Assembly: GCF_036346295.1 (NCBI RefSeq)
Contig: NZ_CP107819.1
Location: forward strand, 3,038,001-3,102,000
DNA: 64,000 nucleotides
Direction: 5' to 3'
Source of the DNA: Streptomyces sp. NBC_00536
Lineage (GTDB): Bacteria; Actinomycetota; Actinomycetes; Streptomycetales; Streptomycetaceae
The position numbers and the translations under genes are program-made. This document shows, piece by piece, positions 51,376-61,146 of this stretch. The notes beneath the pieces were generated by a model. That model saw nothing but the letters and a program-made list of their open reading frames with translations. It was not told where the DNA came from and made no database searches. How positions within the stretch are numbered: position 1 is the stretch's first letter; each line of letters opens with the position of its first letter.

Positions 51376-52470
51376 TCAGCTGCCAGTGGCCGACTTCCAC
51401 GCGTCCACGTACGCGGACAGGTTCTTGTCGATGTCGGCCCAGTCCGGCTCGAAGACCTCGACACCGGTCATGACCTTGGTCAGTTCGACCGCGTTGGCAT
51501 CGGTCGGCTTGACGTCGGCGCGGGCCGGGAAGCCGCCGCCGACCTCGCTGACCAGCTTCTGGGCGTCCTCGGTGAGGAGGTAGTCGAGGAGCTTCTTGCC
51601 GTTCTCGCTGTGCGGGCCCTTGGCCATCAGCCCGGCCGCGTAGGGCAGCGCGAAGGTGGTGGGCTTGCCGCCGTCCTTGGCCGGGAACCAGATGCCCAGG
51701 TTCGGCATGGACTTGGACTGGGCGAAGTTCATCTGGACGTCGCCGTTGGCGACGAGGATCTCGCCCTTGTCGGTCTTCGGCGCGAGCTTGCTGGTGGAGG
51801 AGGACGGGCCGACGTTGTTGGCCTGGAGCTTCTTCAGGTACTCCATCGCCGGCTCCTTGCCGCCGAAGTCGTGCATCGCCTTGATGAGCACGGCGGTGCC
51901 GTCGCCCGCGACGCCCGGGGTGGAGTACTGGAGCTTGCCCTTGAACTTGCCATCCAGCAGCTGCTCCCAGGTCTTGGGGGCCTCGGTCAGCTCCTTCTTG
52001 TTGTAGACGAAGCCGAAGTAGTTGTTGACGACCGAGGTCCACTTGCCGTCGGCGGCCTTGTTCGCGCCGTTGACCTGCTCGGAGCCCTGCGGCTTGTACG
52101 ACTGGAGCAGCCCCTTGCCGTCGGCCTGCTGGATGAACGGCGGCAGGGTGACCAGGACGTCGGCCTGCGTGTTGGACTGCTCGCGGACGGCGCGCTGCAC
52201 CATCTCGCCGGAGCCGCCCTCGACGTACTTCACGGTGATGCCGGTCTTCTTGGTGAAGTCGGCGAAGACCTTGTCGTACCAGCCGTCGCCCTTCTCGCCC
52301 TTGAGGCCGTCGGCGCTGTAGACGGTGACGACCTTCTCGCCGCCGCCCTGGGAGTCGGCGGCGGAGGAGGAACCGCCGCAGGCGGTGAGGGTGGCGCCGA
52401 CCGCGAGGCAGCCGGTGACGGCGACGAGCGGGCGCAGCAGGCTGTGGGGCATGCGGGACACGCGGGACAT
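51376..52470 (-). CDS. ABC transporter substrate-binding lipoprotein (2-aminoethylphosphonate type)
   Basis: 364 residues with lipobox L-T-A-C at ~28-31. The mature protein starts V-V-T-V-Y-S-A-D and has the fold of iron/AEP/polyamine-type binding proteins (class with G-E-M-V-Q-R and N-N-Y-F-G-F-V-Y-N). The gene ends an operon of GntR regulator, FAD oxidase, HAD hydrolase, ATPase and two permeases, the make-up of known 2-AEP uptake loci, so AEP or N-methyl-AEP is the expected ligand. GAAGGAAA precedes the ATG. Iron(III) binding cannot be excluded, as the families are close. Confidence 0.85.
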   Translation of the reverse strand: MSRVSRMPHSLLRPLVAVTGCLAVGATLTACGGSSSAADSQGGGEKVVTVYSADGLKGEKGDGWYDKVFADFTKKTGITVKYVEGGSGEMVQRAVREQSNTQADVLVTLPPFIQQADGKGLLQSYKPQGSEQVNGANKAADGKWTSVVNNYFGFVYNKKELTEAPKTWEQLLDGKFKGKLQYSTPGVAGDGTAVLIKAMHDFGGKEPAMEYLKKLQANNVGPSSSTSKLAPKTDKGEILVANGDVQMNFAQSKSMPNLGIWFPAKDGGKPTTFALPYAAGLMAKGPHSENGKKLLDYLLTEDAQKLVSEVGGGFPARADVKPTDANAVELTKVMTGVEVFEPDWADIDKNLSAYVDAWKSATGS

Positions 52471-52550
52471 GGGGTTTCCTTCGGGATTCGGTGTGTGGTG
52501 TGCGCGATGTGGTGCGCGATGTGGTCTTCGGTGTGCGGTGGAAGTGCCGC

Positions 52551-53348
52551 TCAGCGGTACGAGGCCCTGGTGCGGATGCGGCCGACGGCCAGGAGCACCA
52601 GCAGGGTGGCGGCCATCAGGACCACGGCGACGGCGGAGCCGCTGAAGAGCGAACCGCGGTCGGTGGCGGTGAAGATCCGGACGGGCAGGGGCATCCAGTC
52701 CGGCGGGTAGAGCATCATCGTGGCGCTCAGCTCGCCCATGGACAGGGCGAAGCAGAGCCCGGCGGCCGCGGTGAGGGAGGGCAGCAGCAGGGGCAGCCTG
52801 ACCCGCCACAGCACGTACGAGGGGCGGGCGCCGAGGCTGGCCGCCGCCTGCTCGTAGGCCGGATCCAGACGTACCATCGCGGCCGAAACCGACTGGTAGG
52901 CGAACGCCGTGACAAGAATCGCGTGCGCCAGGATGACGATGCCGCTCGTGCCGTTGAGCAGCACCGGCGGACGGCTGAAGGCCACGAGTACGGCGAGGCC
53001 CACGACCACCGACGGCACGGCGACCGGCAGCACGAACAGGGCGTCCAGGGACCGCTTCCCGCGCTTCTTCAGCCCGGCGGCGGCCAGCGCCGCCCAGGTG
53101 CCGACGGTCAGCGCGAGCAGGCTGGCGGCCAGCGCGGTGACCAGGCTGGTGGTGAGGGCCTGGAGGGATTCGCCCCGGACCGCGGCGGCGTAGTTCTGGG
53201 TGGTCGGGCCGGAGGGGAAGGCGCCGGACCAGTGCGTGGCGAAGGAGGCCGCCACCACCACGAGCAGGGGCAGCGCGAACAGCGGCAGGAAGAGGAGGCC
53301 GAAGCCGGCCCAGGCGGCCCAGCGGCCGGACTTGCTATGCACCAGCAC
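52551..53348 (-). CDS. ABC transporter permease 2 (AEP-type uptake)
   Basis: 265 residues with six membrane segments. The ABC-binding loop is A-A-A-S-L-G-A-R-P-S-Y-V-L-W-R-V-R-L-P (EAA motif). It overlaps the end of permease 1 by 14 bases, with GTG 53348 as the likely start and GTG 53342 as an alternative. It forms the channel with permease 1 and takes energy from the ATPase at 54419. Unlike permease 1 it lacks an N-terminal extension. Confidence 0.88.
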   Translation of the reverse strand: MLVHSKSGRWAAWAGFGLLFLPLFALPLLVVVAASFATHWSGAFPSGPTTQNYAAAVRGESLQALTTSLVTALAASLLALTVGTWAALAAAGLKKRGKRSLDALFVLPVAVPSVVVGLAVLVAFSRPPVLLNGTSGIVILAHAILVTAFAYQSVSAAMVRLDPAYEQAAASLGARPSYVLWRVRLPLLLPSLTAAAGLCFALSMGELSATMMLYPPDWMPLPVRIFTATDRGSLFSGSAVAVVLMAATLLVLLAVGRIRTRASYR

Positions 53349-54418
53349 GCTTGCTCACCACCCGGTAGAGGCCGAAGAGGCCGACGGAGATCGCGATGTT
53401 GACGACGGCGACCACGCAGGCGGCCGGGTAGTCGGATTCGAGGATGGCCTTGCCGTAGATGAGCATCGGCAGGGTGGTGACGTCCTTGGCCCCGGTGAAC
53501 AGGACGATCCCGAACTCGTTGAGGCACATGACCAGGACCAGGCTGCCGCCCGCGCCGAGCGCCGGCAGCGCCTCCGGGAGGATCACCCGCCGGATGATCC
53601 GGCCCGGCTTCGCGCCGAGCGAGGAGGCCACCTCCAGCTGTGCGGTGTCCAGTTGGGAGAAGGCGGCGAGCAGCGGGCGCATCACGAAGGGCGTGAAGTA
53701 GGTGATCTCCGCGAGGAGCACGCCCCAGGGGGTGGTGAGGAAGTGGAAGGGGCCCTCCGCCGCGCCGGTGACGTCCGTCCACACCCCGTTGGCCATGCCG
53801 ACGGTGCCGTAGACGAAGAGCAGCGCGAGGGTGATGAGGAAGGAGGGGAAGGAGAGGAAGACGTCGATGAAGCGGGCGACGGCCTTCGATCCGGGGAAGG
53901 GGACGAAGGCGATGACCAGCGCCAGCGCGAACCCGAGGAGCAGGCATCCGACGGTGGCGCCGACGGCCAGCCAGACGGTGGTGCCGAGGGCCTCGCGGAA
54001 GACGGTGGAGGCGAAGACCTTGCCGTAGGCGTCGAGGGCGCCGCCGCCGTTGTCGGGGGTGAAGGACTGCTGGACGACCAGCGCGAGGGGGTATAGGAAG
54101 ACCAGGGCGAGCACGATCACCGGCGGCAGCGACCACAGCCAACGGGGCAGGGTGCGGGACGCCTCGGCGGCGGGCGGTACGGGGGCGGGCGGTACGGCGG
54201 CGGGCGGTACGGGGGCGGGCTGTACGGGGGCGGGCTGTACGGGGGCGGGCTGTACGGGGCCTGCGCGGCCGGGGTCCGCAGCGGCGCCGTCCGGCTCCGC
54301 GCCGCCCGGCGCCCGTACGCTCTGGTGCGGAACGGTCCCGGCGGCCCCGGCGGTCCCGGCGGCCTCGGCGGTCCCGGCCGCCCGCACCCGGTCCGGCGCG
54401 GACGCGGACCCGGTGGCG

Positions 54419-54426
<8 letters not shown>
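53335..54426 (-). CDS. ABC transporter permease 1 with repetitive Pro/Ala/Val N-terminal tail
   Basis: 363 residues. About 90 residues of cytoplasmic tail precede six membrane segments. The tail includes P-V-Q-P-A and P-V-P-P-A repeats, encoded by six 15-bp units at 54166-54255. The EAA loop is V-A-S-S-L-G-A-K-P-G-R-I-I-R-R-V-I-L-P. The start ATG at 54426 overlaps the ATPase gene by 8 bases. The substrate is assumed to be 2-aminoethylphosphonate from the gene context. Permeases of this type normally lack such a tail, so the repeat is probably a local expansion. Confidence 0.87.
54166..54255. repeat. Six tandem 15-bp repeats in the permease gene
   Basis: Units such as GGGGGCGGGCTGTAC run head to tail for 90 bp and alternate GG-CGG/GGG at two positions. 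The period is a multiple of 3, so each copy adds five residues (P-V-Q-P-A) and keeps the frame. Confidence 0.93.
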
Positions 54427-55464
<1,038 letters not shown>

Positions 55465-55468
<4 letters not shown>

Positions 55469-56223
55469 GCCGCGGACTCCGCGGACTCTGCGGCCGGCGG
55501 GACCAGCTGGGCCATCGGGCCCAGGAGCGCCGGGAGTTCGGCGATCGAGCCGAGGACGTGGGTCGCCCCGTGGGCGGTGAGGGCCGCCCGGTCGTGCGCC
55601 CCGGTCAGCACCCCGGCCACGGTCCCGGCGCCCGCGCGCTGCCCGCTGAGCATGTCGTAGGCGGTGTCGCCGACGACGACCGCCGCGCGTACGTCGTCCA
55701 CCGCGCCGGTGCGCAGGAACGCGGCCAGCACCATGTCCGGGTACGGGCGCCCGCGGCCGCCCGCGTCGGCGGGGCACAGCGTCAGGTCGGCGAGGTCCCG
55801 CCAGCCGAGGGCGTCGAGGATGGCGTCCTGGGTGACGCGGGCGAAGCCGGTGGTCAGGACGACGGTGCGGCCCTCGGCGCGGAGCGACTCGATGGTCTCG
55901 CGGGCGCCGGGGAGCGGGGCGACGAGACCGCCGTCGACCAGTTCGCCGTAGGCCTGCTCGAAGGCGGTGTTGGCGCGCCGGGCGAGGTCCTCCGTGCCGA
56001 AGAGGTGCCGGAAGACGGAGATCTTCGACTCGCCCATGGTGTCGCGGACGTACTGGAGCTTGGCCGCGTGGTCGGCCGAGCCGGGCTCGACGCCGAGGCG
56101 CTCGGCGGCGCGCTCGAAGGCCCGCTCGACGAGGCCGCCGTCGGCGACGGTGGTGCCGGCCATGTCGAGGACGACGAGCTTGCGGTGGAGGGTATTGCCG
56201 TTGGCGGTGGTGATGGTGGCCAT
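55465..56223 (-). CDS. Phosphonatase-like HAD hydrolase
   Basis: 252 residues. The nucleophile motif is D20-M-A-G-T, a variant of the D-x-A-G-T of phosphonoacetaldehyde hydrolases. The cap carries M63-G-E-S-K67, in the place of the Schiff-base Lys of PhnX (M-G-x-x-K), which would be needed for C-P bond cleavage. Motif IV is V-G-D-T-A-Y-D-M. The expected reaction is phosphonoacetaldehyde to acetaldehyde and phosphate, after the FAD enzyme has oxidised AEP. The gene lies 5 bases after the oxidase stop and overlaps the ATPase. The Ala/Glu tail after residue 235 is not conserved. Confidence 0.82.
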
Positions 56224-56228
56224 GTCTG

Positions 56229-57350
56229 TTACCAGCCCAGTTCGTTCGCGGTGGTTTCGGCTATGGCGGGCGAGCAGGTCATGCCCCGGCCGCCGGGTCC
56301 CGTCACCAGCCACACGCCGTCCCGCACCTGCTCGCGGTGGACGACCCGGGTGGTGTCGGTGCACTGCGCGTACACGCCCGCCCAGCGGTGCCGGATCTTC
56401 GGCAGCGGGCGGCCCAGGAAGGACTCGACGACCTCGGTGAGGTGGTCGTAGGGCTCTTCGAGGGTGTCGAACGCGAAGGGGTGCTCGTACTCGTGGGTGT
56501 CGCCGATGGTCAGGCCGCCGTCGCGGCGCTGGACCATCAGCAGCTGCATCTTGTGCGCGGCGGCGACCGGGGCCTGCGCCTGCTCGGCGTTGAGCGCGTC
56601 GAGGGCCGCCGACTGGTACGCCGGGTAGTAGCGGAAGCTGTCGGCGTCGGCGACCGAGGTGGTCAGCGGCTCGCCGAGCGGCTCGGTCTGCATCATCTGC
56701 AGCCGGACGCGGCGCACGGGCAGTTCGGGGGCCAGCTCGCGGACCAGGCCGGAGAGCCAGGCACCGGTGGCCAGCACGACGACGTCGCCGCGGTGCACGT
56801 CACCGTGGTCGTCGCGGACGGCGCCGGGGCCGGTGACCTCGCGGACCTCGCGTCCGGGGAGGAAGGTGTAGCGGCCGGAGGCGCGGAGCGCCTCGCGCAG
56901 GTGGAGCTGCGCGGTGCGGGGTTCGACGGCCGCGTCCCGCTCGCACCACAGGGCCGCCTCGAAGGCGCCGCGCAGGGCCGGGTTGATCTCGCGCGCTTCG
57001 GCGGCGGTGACCAGTTTGTAGCCGCGGGCGGCGGCGTCGGGGCGGGCGACGGCCGCCTCGGCGACCGCGTACTCGCGGGCGTTGCGGACGGGGGTGAGCG
57101 ATCCGATGGCGCGGAAGCCCAGGCCGGGGACCCGTTCCCCGATCCGCTCCCAGAGCTCTCGGGCCCGCAGCGCCGTGTCCAGCTCCGCACCGCCGGCCCG
57201 TCCGCTGACCCAGATCTGGCCGAAATTGCGCAGCGAGGCGCCGCGTGCCTCGGCTTCGCGCTCGATCTGGACGACCTCGTGGCCGCGTTCGACTGCTTGC
57301 CAGGCGTGCATGGTGCCGACCACGCCGCCTCCGATGACTATGACTCTCAC
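56229..57350 (-). CDS. FAD-dependent amine oxidase, glycine-oxidase-like (TIGR03364/PbfD-type)
   Basis: 373 residues. The N-terminus V-I-G-G-G-V-V-G-T-M-H-A is the FAD loop, with E-R-E-A-E-A-R-G-A-S and a C-terminal G-P-G-G-R-G-M-T motif as in the DAAO/glycine oxidase family. The clade linked to AEP transport and phosphonatase-like genes is TIGR03364; PbfD-type members oxidise AEP or N-methyl-AEP to phosphonoacetaldehyde. The GTG at 57350 is chosen so that the FAD loop starts at once; GTG 57362 and ATG 57392 are alternatives. It opens the catabolic part of the operon, with a shared 17-bp motif about 76 bases upstream. Confidence 0.83.
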   Translation of the reverse strand: MRVIVIGGGVVGTMHAWQAVERGHEVVQIEREAEARGASLRNFGQIWVSGRAGGAELDTALRARELWERIGERVPGLGFRAIGSLTPVRNAREYAVAEAAVARPDAAARGYKLVTAAEAREINPALRGAFEAALWCERDAAVEPRTAQLHLREALRASGRYTFLPGREVREVTGPGAVRDDHGDVHRGDVVVLATGAWLSGLVRELAPELPVRRVRLQMMQTEPLGEPLTTSVADADSFRYYPAYQSAALDALNAEQAQAPVAAAHKMQLLMVQRRDGGLTIGDTHEYEHPFAFDTLEEPYDHLTEVVESFLGRPLPKIRHRWAGVYAQCTDTTRVVHREQVRDGVWLVTGPGGRGMTCSPAIAETTANELGW

Positions 57351-57425
57351 CCGGCCCACGGTGGTCGCGGCCCATGGCCCGGGAGGAGCCATCAGGCAAC
57401 ACCACGGTGAACAGCCCTCGACCTT

Positions 57426-57442
57426 TGGACCAGACCCGTTAT
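57426..57442 (-). promoter_or_regulatory. 17-bp promoter motif before the phosphonate catabolic operon
   Basis: TGGACCAGACCCGTTAT, identical to 51304-51320 upstream of the phosphodiesterase gene. It sits between the GntR gene and the FAD oxidase gene in the same orientation to both targets. It resembles half of a dre-like/HutC-type site, so either the local GntR protein or DasR could bind. Confidence 0.68.
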
Positions 57443-57507
57443 CGTTCCGTGACGAAAGCGCGCCCCATTAGTCCGCTTACCGGGTATTTGGAGGTCGGCT
57501 CGTACGG

Positions 57508-58266
57508 CTACTCGGGGCGCAGGTGCGTCGTGAAGCTGAACCGGTCGCCACGGTAGAGCGAACGCACCCGCTCCAGCGGGCGCCCGTCCTGATCCCGCGA
57601 GAACCGGTGGATCAGCAGCATCGGGAGCGCGGGCGGAGTACCGATGAGCAGCGCCTCGCGCGGGGTGGCCAGGACCGTCTCCAGCTTCTCGTCGGCGTCG
57701 CCGAAGCCGATGCCGAGCCGCTCGCGGAGATATCCGTAGAAAGAGGAATCCGGCTGGAATTCGCCGTCCAGGCGGGGGGCACGGGCCACCCGGATGTACG
57801 TGCTCTCCAGCCCCACCCGCTCGTCGTCGGCCAGCAGCACCCGCTCCAGGTGCCAGACGGGCTCGCCGGCCTCGGCACCGATGCCGTGCGCGAGGTCGGG
57901 CGGGCAGGGGAACTGCTCCAGCCCGATCAGGTTGCGGCCGGGGCGGCGCCCCTGACGGCGGACCCCCTCGGTGTAACTGGCGAGCGAGAGCGGCTGCTCC
58001 AGCTTCGGCCCGGCGACGACGGTGCCGCGCCCGGCCCGGCGCAGCCGGCCTTCGAGGAGCAGCTCGCGCAGGGCCTGACGAACGGTCTCGCGGGACACCT
58101 CGTAGCGCTCGGCGAGATCACGCTCGGTCGGCAGCGAGCCGCCCTCGCCGAGCTCCTCGACGAGCTCGGAGATGCGGGCCTTGACGGCGTAGTACTTGGG
58201 GATGCGCCCGTGCTCAGGAATGCCGGATCGGACCGGCGAGCCGGGTCGGTGCTTGGTCGGTTCCAC
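57508..58266 (-). CDS. GntR/HutC-family transcriptional regulator
   Basis: 252 residues. The N-terminal winged helix (~20-90) has L-P-T-E-R-D-L-A-E-R-Y-E-V-S-R-E-T-V-R-Q-A, followed by the UTRA ligand domain (~105-245) ending in S-F-T-T-H-L-R-P-E. It is the probable regulator of the AEP cluster, which starts 157 bases downstream on the same strand. The GTG at 58266 is taken as start by family alignment; the frame is open for ~110 further residues through repeat DNA, which I treat as non-coding. The ligand would be AEP or a related compound. Confidence 0.85.
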   Translation of the reverse strand: MEPTKHRPGSPVRSGIPEHGRIPKYYAVKARISELVEELGEGGSLPTERDLAERYEVSRETVRQALRELLLEGRLRRAGRGTVVAGPKLEQPLSLASYTEGVRRQGRRPGRNLIGLEQFPCPPDLAHGIGAEAGEPVWHLERVLLADDERVGLESTYIRVARAPRLDGEFQPDSSFYGYLRERLGIGFGDADEKLETVLATPREALLIGTPPALPMLLIHRFSRDQDGRPLERVRSLYRGDRFSFTTHLRPE

Positions 58267-58277
58267 GCTGGGACTGT

Positions 58278-58487
58278 ACGCATCCAGCCCGGCCGACGGC
58301 TGAGGCGCCCCCGGTGGGCAAGACGGGCCCGCGCCATATCCAGCCCCGCCGGCGTTTGAGGCGCCCCCGGAGGGCAGCCGGACCCGAGCCGAACCCAGCC
58401 CGGGTAGCCACATCCAGCCCCACCCGGCACGGGCAGCCGGACCCCGGCCAAATCCAGCCCCGCCGGCGTTTGAGGCGCCCCCGGAGG
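58278..58487. repeat. Cluster of 33-bp GGCGTTTGAGG repeats upstream of the GntR gene
   Basis: Two nearly perfect copies (58341-58373 and 58455-58487) and two degenerate ones lie between the GntR start and the LAETG protein gene. Each copy can fold because GCCGGCG-type and CGCC-type segments pair. Confidence 0.88.
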
Positions 58488-58505
58488 GCAAGACGGGCCC
58501 GCGGC

Positions 58506-59315
58506 CTACGACGACGTACCGCCCGCCACCCTCCGCAGGCGCCGGGCGCCAAACAGCAACCCACCCCCCACGGCCACCGCCCCAAGCGCCCCGAACCCAC
58601 ACGCCCACTCCCGCCCCCCACCCGCACCGGTCTCGGCAAGGGCGTCGTCCTCCGCCCCGGCCCCGTCCTCCGCCTCGGGCCCCGCCTCCTCCGCAGGATC
58701 CCGCGGCCCCTCGACAGAGAACCGGTACCCCCCGCTCTCCCCGACCCAGTCCCCGTCATCCCCGTTGCGCTGGACCAGCGCCGCATCCGCGACCACCTCC
58801 CCCTCGGGCGCAGTCGCCGCGAAGGCGAGCTGCACCTTGACGGTGGCCGACCCGCCGGGCCCGACGGAGAAGCCGGGAAAGGCCTCCCCGCCGTCGAACA
58901 CGGCGATGACCTCGTCCCGGTCGGTGCTCTCCAGGCTGACGGGGAAGGTGGTGCCCTGCGCCTCGAACTCCATCCGCAGGTGGGCGGGTCGCAGGGTGCG
59001 CGCCTTGTCCGTGAAGACGACCACGGGGTGGATGGCGGTGCAGGCGGAGCCGGTGGTGTTGGTCAGGTCCAGGTACCAGGTCTGCGGTCCGGCTCCGATG
59101 CGGTAGACGGACGGGCCCCCGCGGATCCGGGCCCCGATGGGGAAGGCCGTGTTCTTGCCGTCGCCACAGCTGGCCTTGGCGCGCGAGGGCAGCGCGGGCG
59201 CGGGGCGGGCGCCGCCACCGCCGGGGGGCGCGGGCGCGGCGGCCGCGGGGACGACGGCCGGTCCTGCCACGGCGATCAGGACCGCGGAGAGGGCAAGGGC
59301 TTTGCGCAGTCGCAT
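58506..59315 (-). CDS. LAETG-type surface protein
   Basis: 269 residues. The signal peptide ends A-A-A-A at ~24-27. The middle carries two cysteines (A-S-C-G and S-A-C-T) and beta strands. The tail is acidic (E-E-A-G-P-E-A-E-D-G), then L-A-E-T-G, a hydrophobic segment and R-R-L-R-R, a class E sortase signal typical of Streptomyces. No sortase gene is adjacent; the closest is the class F gene at 47303, so a class E enzyme elsewhere is more likely. The start at 59315 has GAAGG 6 bases upstream. Confidence 0.8.
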   Translation of the reverse strand: MRLRKALALSAVLIAVAGPAVVPAAAAPAPPGGGGARPAPALPSRAKASCGDGKNTAFPIGARIRGGPSVYRIGAGPQTWYLDLTNTTGSACTAIHPVVVFTDKARTLRPAHLRMEFEAQGTTFPVSLESTDRDEVIAVFDGGEAFPGFSVGPGGSATVKVQLAFAATAPEGEVVADAALVQRNGDDGDWVGESGGYRFSVEGPRDPAEEAGPEAEDGAGAEDDALAETGAGGGREWACGFGALGAVAVGGGLLFGARRLRRVAGGTSS

Positions 59316-59864
59316 AGGAGGCCTTCGCTGGCTCGCCGGACGATGATCTGACGAAGCGACAATCACCCCGCCGTGCCCGCACCCTCCCACGCCCTCACCA
59401 CCCTCCCCACCCACCACGCCCCACCCACCCACCTTTCCCCCCAATCGGCGCACGCCCCCCAACCCAGCCCACCCACCAACCCAGCCCAACCCAGCCCGCC
59501 CGCTCGCCAAACCAACCCACCAAGCCCAACCCAGCCGCCCGCCAAACCAGCCCGCCCCGGCAACACCGGCCCAATCCAGCCCGCCCGGCGTTTGAGGGCC
59601 CGCCGGAGGCCCCACAACCCATAGCCGCCCACACAGCCCACCCAAAACCAGCCCACGCCAAACCCAGCCCGCCCCGGCAAACCCAGCCCGCCCCTGCAAA
59701 ACCGGCCCAATCCAGCCCGCCCGGCGTTTGAGGGCCCGCCGGAGGCCCCGCGACCCGCAGCCCGCCCACACAGCCCAGCCACATCCAGCCCGCCCGGCGA
59801 TTGAGGGCCGACGCACGCCAAGACCGGGCACACCACCGGGCCAGGGCCAGAACCGTCCCCCGGT
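59316..59864. repeat. Repeat-rich intergenic region with 33-bp repeats
   Basis: About 550 bases without a convincing gene. Two 33-bp copies with one internal variation (59577-59609, 59713-59745) and a third truncated copy (59785-59810) are embedded in CCAACCCAGCCC-like simple sequence. Frames through it are Pro/Thr strings with no start signals. Confidence 0.85.
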
Positions 59865-61091
59865 TCAGACTCGGCCGGAGCCGAAGAGGGGAGCCAGGAC
59901 CAGCTCCGCCGCCCCCTCGGCCACCCCACCGGGAGCCCGCTCCACCCGCGCCGGTTCGCCACCGAGCGCCCGCGCCGCCAGCACCGTACGGACCCCCTCG
60001 ACGAACACCTCCGGCGCGCCCGCCACCACGCGCCCACCCAGCAGCACCCGTTCCACGTCCAGCAGCGCGACCAGGTTCGCCGCGGCCTCCCCCAGCACCC
60101 GCGCGGCCCGCGCGAGGTCACCCCGCGCCACCGCCTCCAGGCACAGCACCTCCGCACACCCGCGCGCCCCGCACCGGCACGGAGGCCCGTCCAGCAGCAG
60201 CACCTGGTGCCCGAACTCCCCCGCACCCGACCTGCTCCCCCGGTACACCTCGCCCCCGAGGCGCAGCCCCGCGCCCAGCCCGGTGCCCACGTGCAGGTAC
60301 ACGGAGCCGCCGGGCCCCGGACCGGCTCCGGCCGCGCCCGCGTTGGTGTCCTTGTCCACCACCACCGGCAGCCCGAGCCGCCCGGCCAGCGCCGCCCGCA
60401 GCGGGTAGCCCTCCCACCCGGGGAACCCGGTCACCCGGCCCAGCACCCCGGTCCGGTGGTCCAGCGGCCCGGGCGCGGCAACCCCCACACCCAGCGGCAC
60501 CCCGACCACCCCACCGGATCCCCCCGCACCACCCACAGCACCCACAGCACCCACGCCAGCCAGGCCAGCCAGGCCACCCACTCCACCCAGACCACCCCCG
60601 CCCGGGCCACCCCCACAGGCCCGAACCACCGCCTCGGCCACGACCCCCACGACCACATCGGGCTCGGCACCGAAGTCCAGCGGCCGGCGCCACTCGGCCA
60701 CCACCCGCCCCAGCAGATCCACCCGCACCACGCGCAGCTCATCCCGGTCCAGGTGCGCACCGACGGCGTACCGGGCCTCGGGGACCAGCCGCAGCAGGGT
60801 GCGCGGCTTGCCCCCGGTGGACGCACCGCGGCCCGCCTCCGCGACCAGGCCCTCCGCCGCCAGCCGGGCCGTGATCTTGCTGACGGCCTGGGGAGTCAGT
60901 CCCGTACGCGCCGCCAGTTCGCCACGGCCCGGCCCGGCCTCGCCGCGCAGGCCCGCCGCGCGCAGCAGGCTCAGTACGAGCGCGGCGTTGTGCCCGCGCA
61001 GTCCGGCCAGATTCGCTCCGCCGCCCGCACCACCCGCGTCGTCCCCGCCGCCGACACCCTCGCCGCCACCGCCACCGCTACCCCTGATCAC
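59865..61091 (-). CDS. ROK-family transcriptional regulator
   Basis: 408 residues. An N-terminal winged helix (~30-90, with G-L-T-P-Q-A-V-S-K-I-T-A-R-L) leads to a sugar-kinase-like ROK core, with D-K-D-T-N-A, H-V-G-T-G-L-G-A-G and the zinc-type C-R-C-G-A-R-G-C-A-E. Gly-rich blocks near the start and at ~155-190 look like local insertions. GTG 61091 or 61106 is the start; the latter abuts AGGAGG. It is divergent from a Gfo/Idh oxidoreductase across a short gap with a palindrome, so it probably represses that gene and responds to a sugar. Confidence 0.85.
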   Translation of the reverse strand: MIRGSGGGGGEGVGGGDDAGGAGGGANLAGLRGHNAALVLSLLRAAGLRGEAGPGRGELAARTGLTPQAVSKITARLAAEGLVAEAGRGASTGGKPRTLLRLVPEARYAVGAHLDRDELRVVRVDLLGRVVAEWRRPLDFGAEPDVVVGVVAEAVVRACGGGPGGGGLGGVGGLAGLAGVGAVGAVGGAGGSGGVVGVPLGVGVAAPGPLDHRTGVLGRVTGFPGWEGYPLRAALAGRLGLPVVVDKDTNAGAAGAGPGPGGSVYLHVGTGLGAGLRLGGEVYRGSRSGAGEFGHQVLLLDGPPCRCGARGCAEVLCLEAVARGDLARAARVLGEAAANLVALLDVERVLLGGRVVAGAPEVFVEGVRTVLAARALGGEPARVERAPGGVAEGAAELVLAPLFGSGRV

Positions 61092-61120
61092 CCGCCCATT
61101 GTCCACCCTCCTTGCACTTC

Positions 61121-61135
61121 GGCAACAGTGTTGCC
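61121..61135. promoter_or_regulatory. Palindromic operator candidate between ROK and Gfo/Idh genes
   Basis: GGCAAC-AGT-GTTGCC, a perfect 15-bp palindrome, 12 bases upstream of the oxidoreductase ATG and 30 upstream of the ROK start. Position fits repression of both genes. Confidence 0.65.
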
Positions 61136-61146
61136 AAAGTAGACTC

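Noticed and set aside
57508..58608. Extension of the GntR protein to 366 residues
   Set aside because: The added ~110 residues are translations of the 33-bp repeats (Gly/Ala/Arg-rich). GntR family members begin close to the GTG at 58266.
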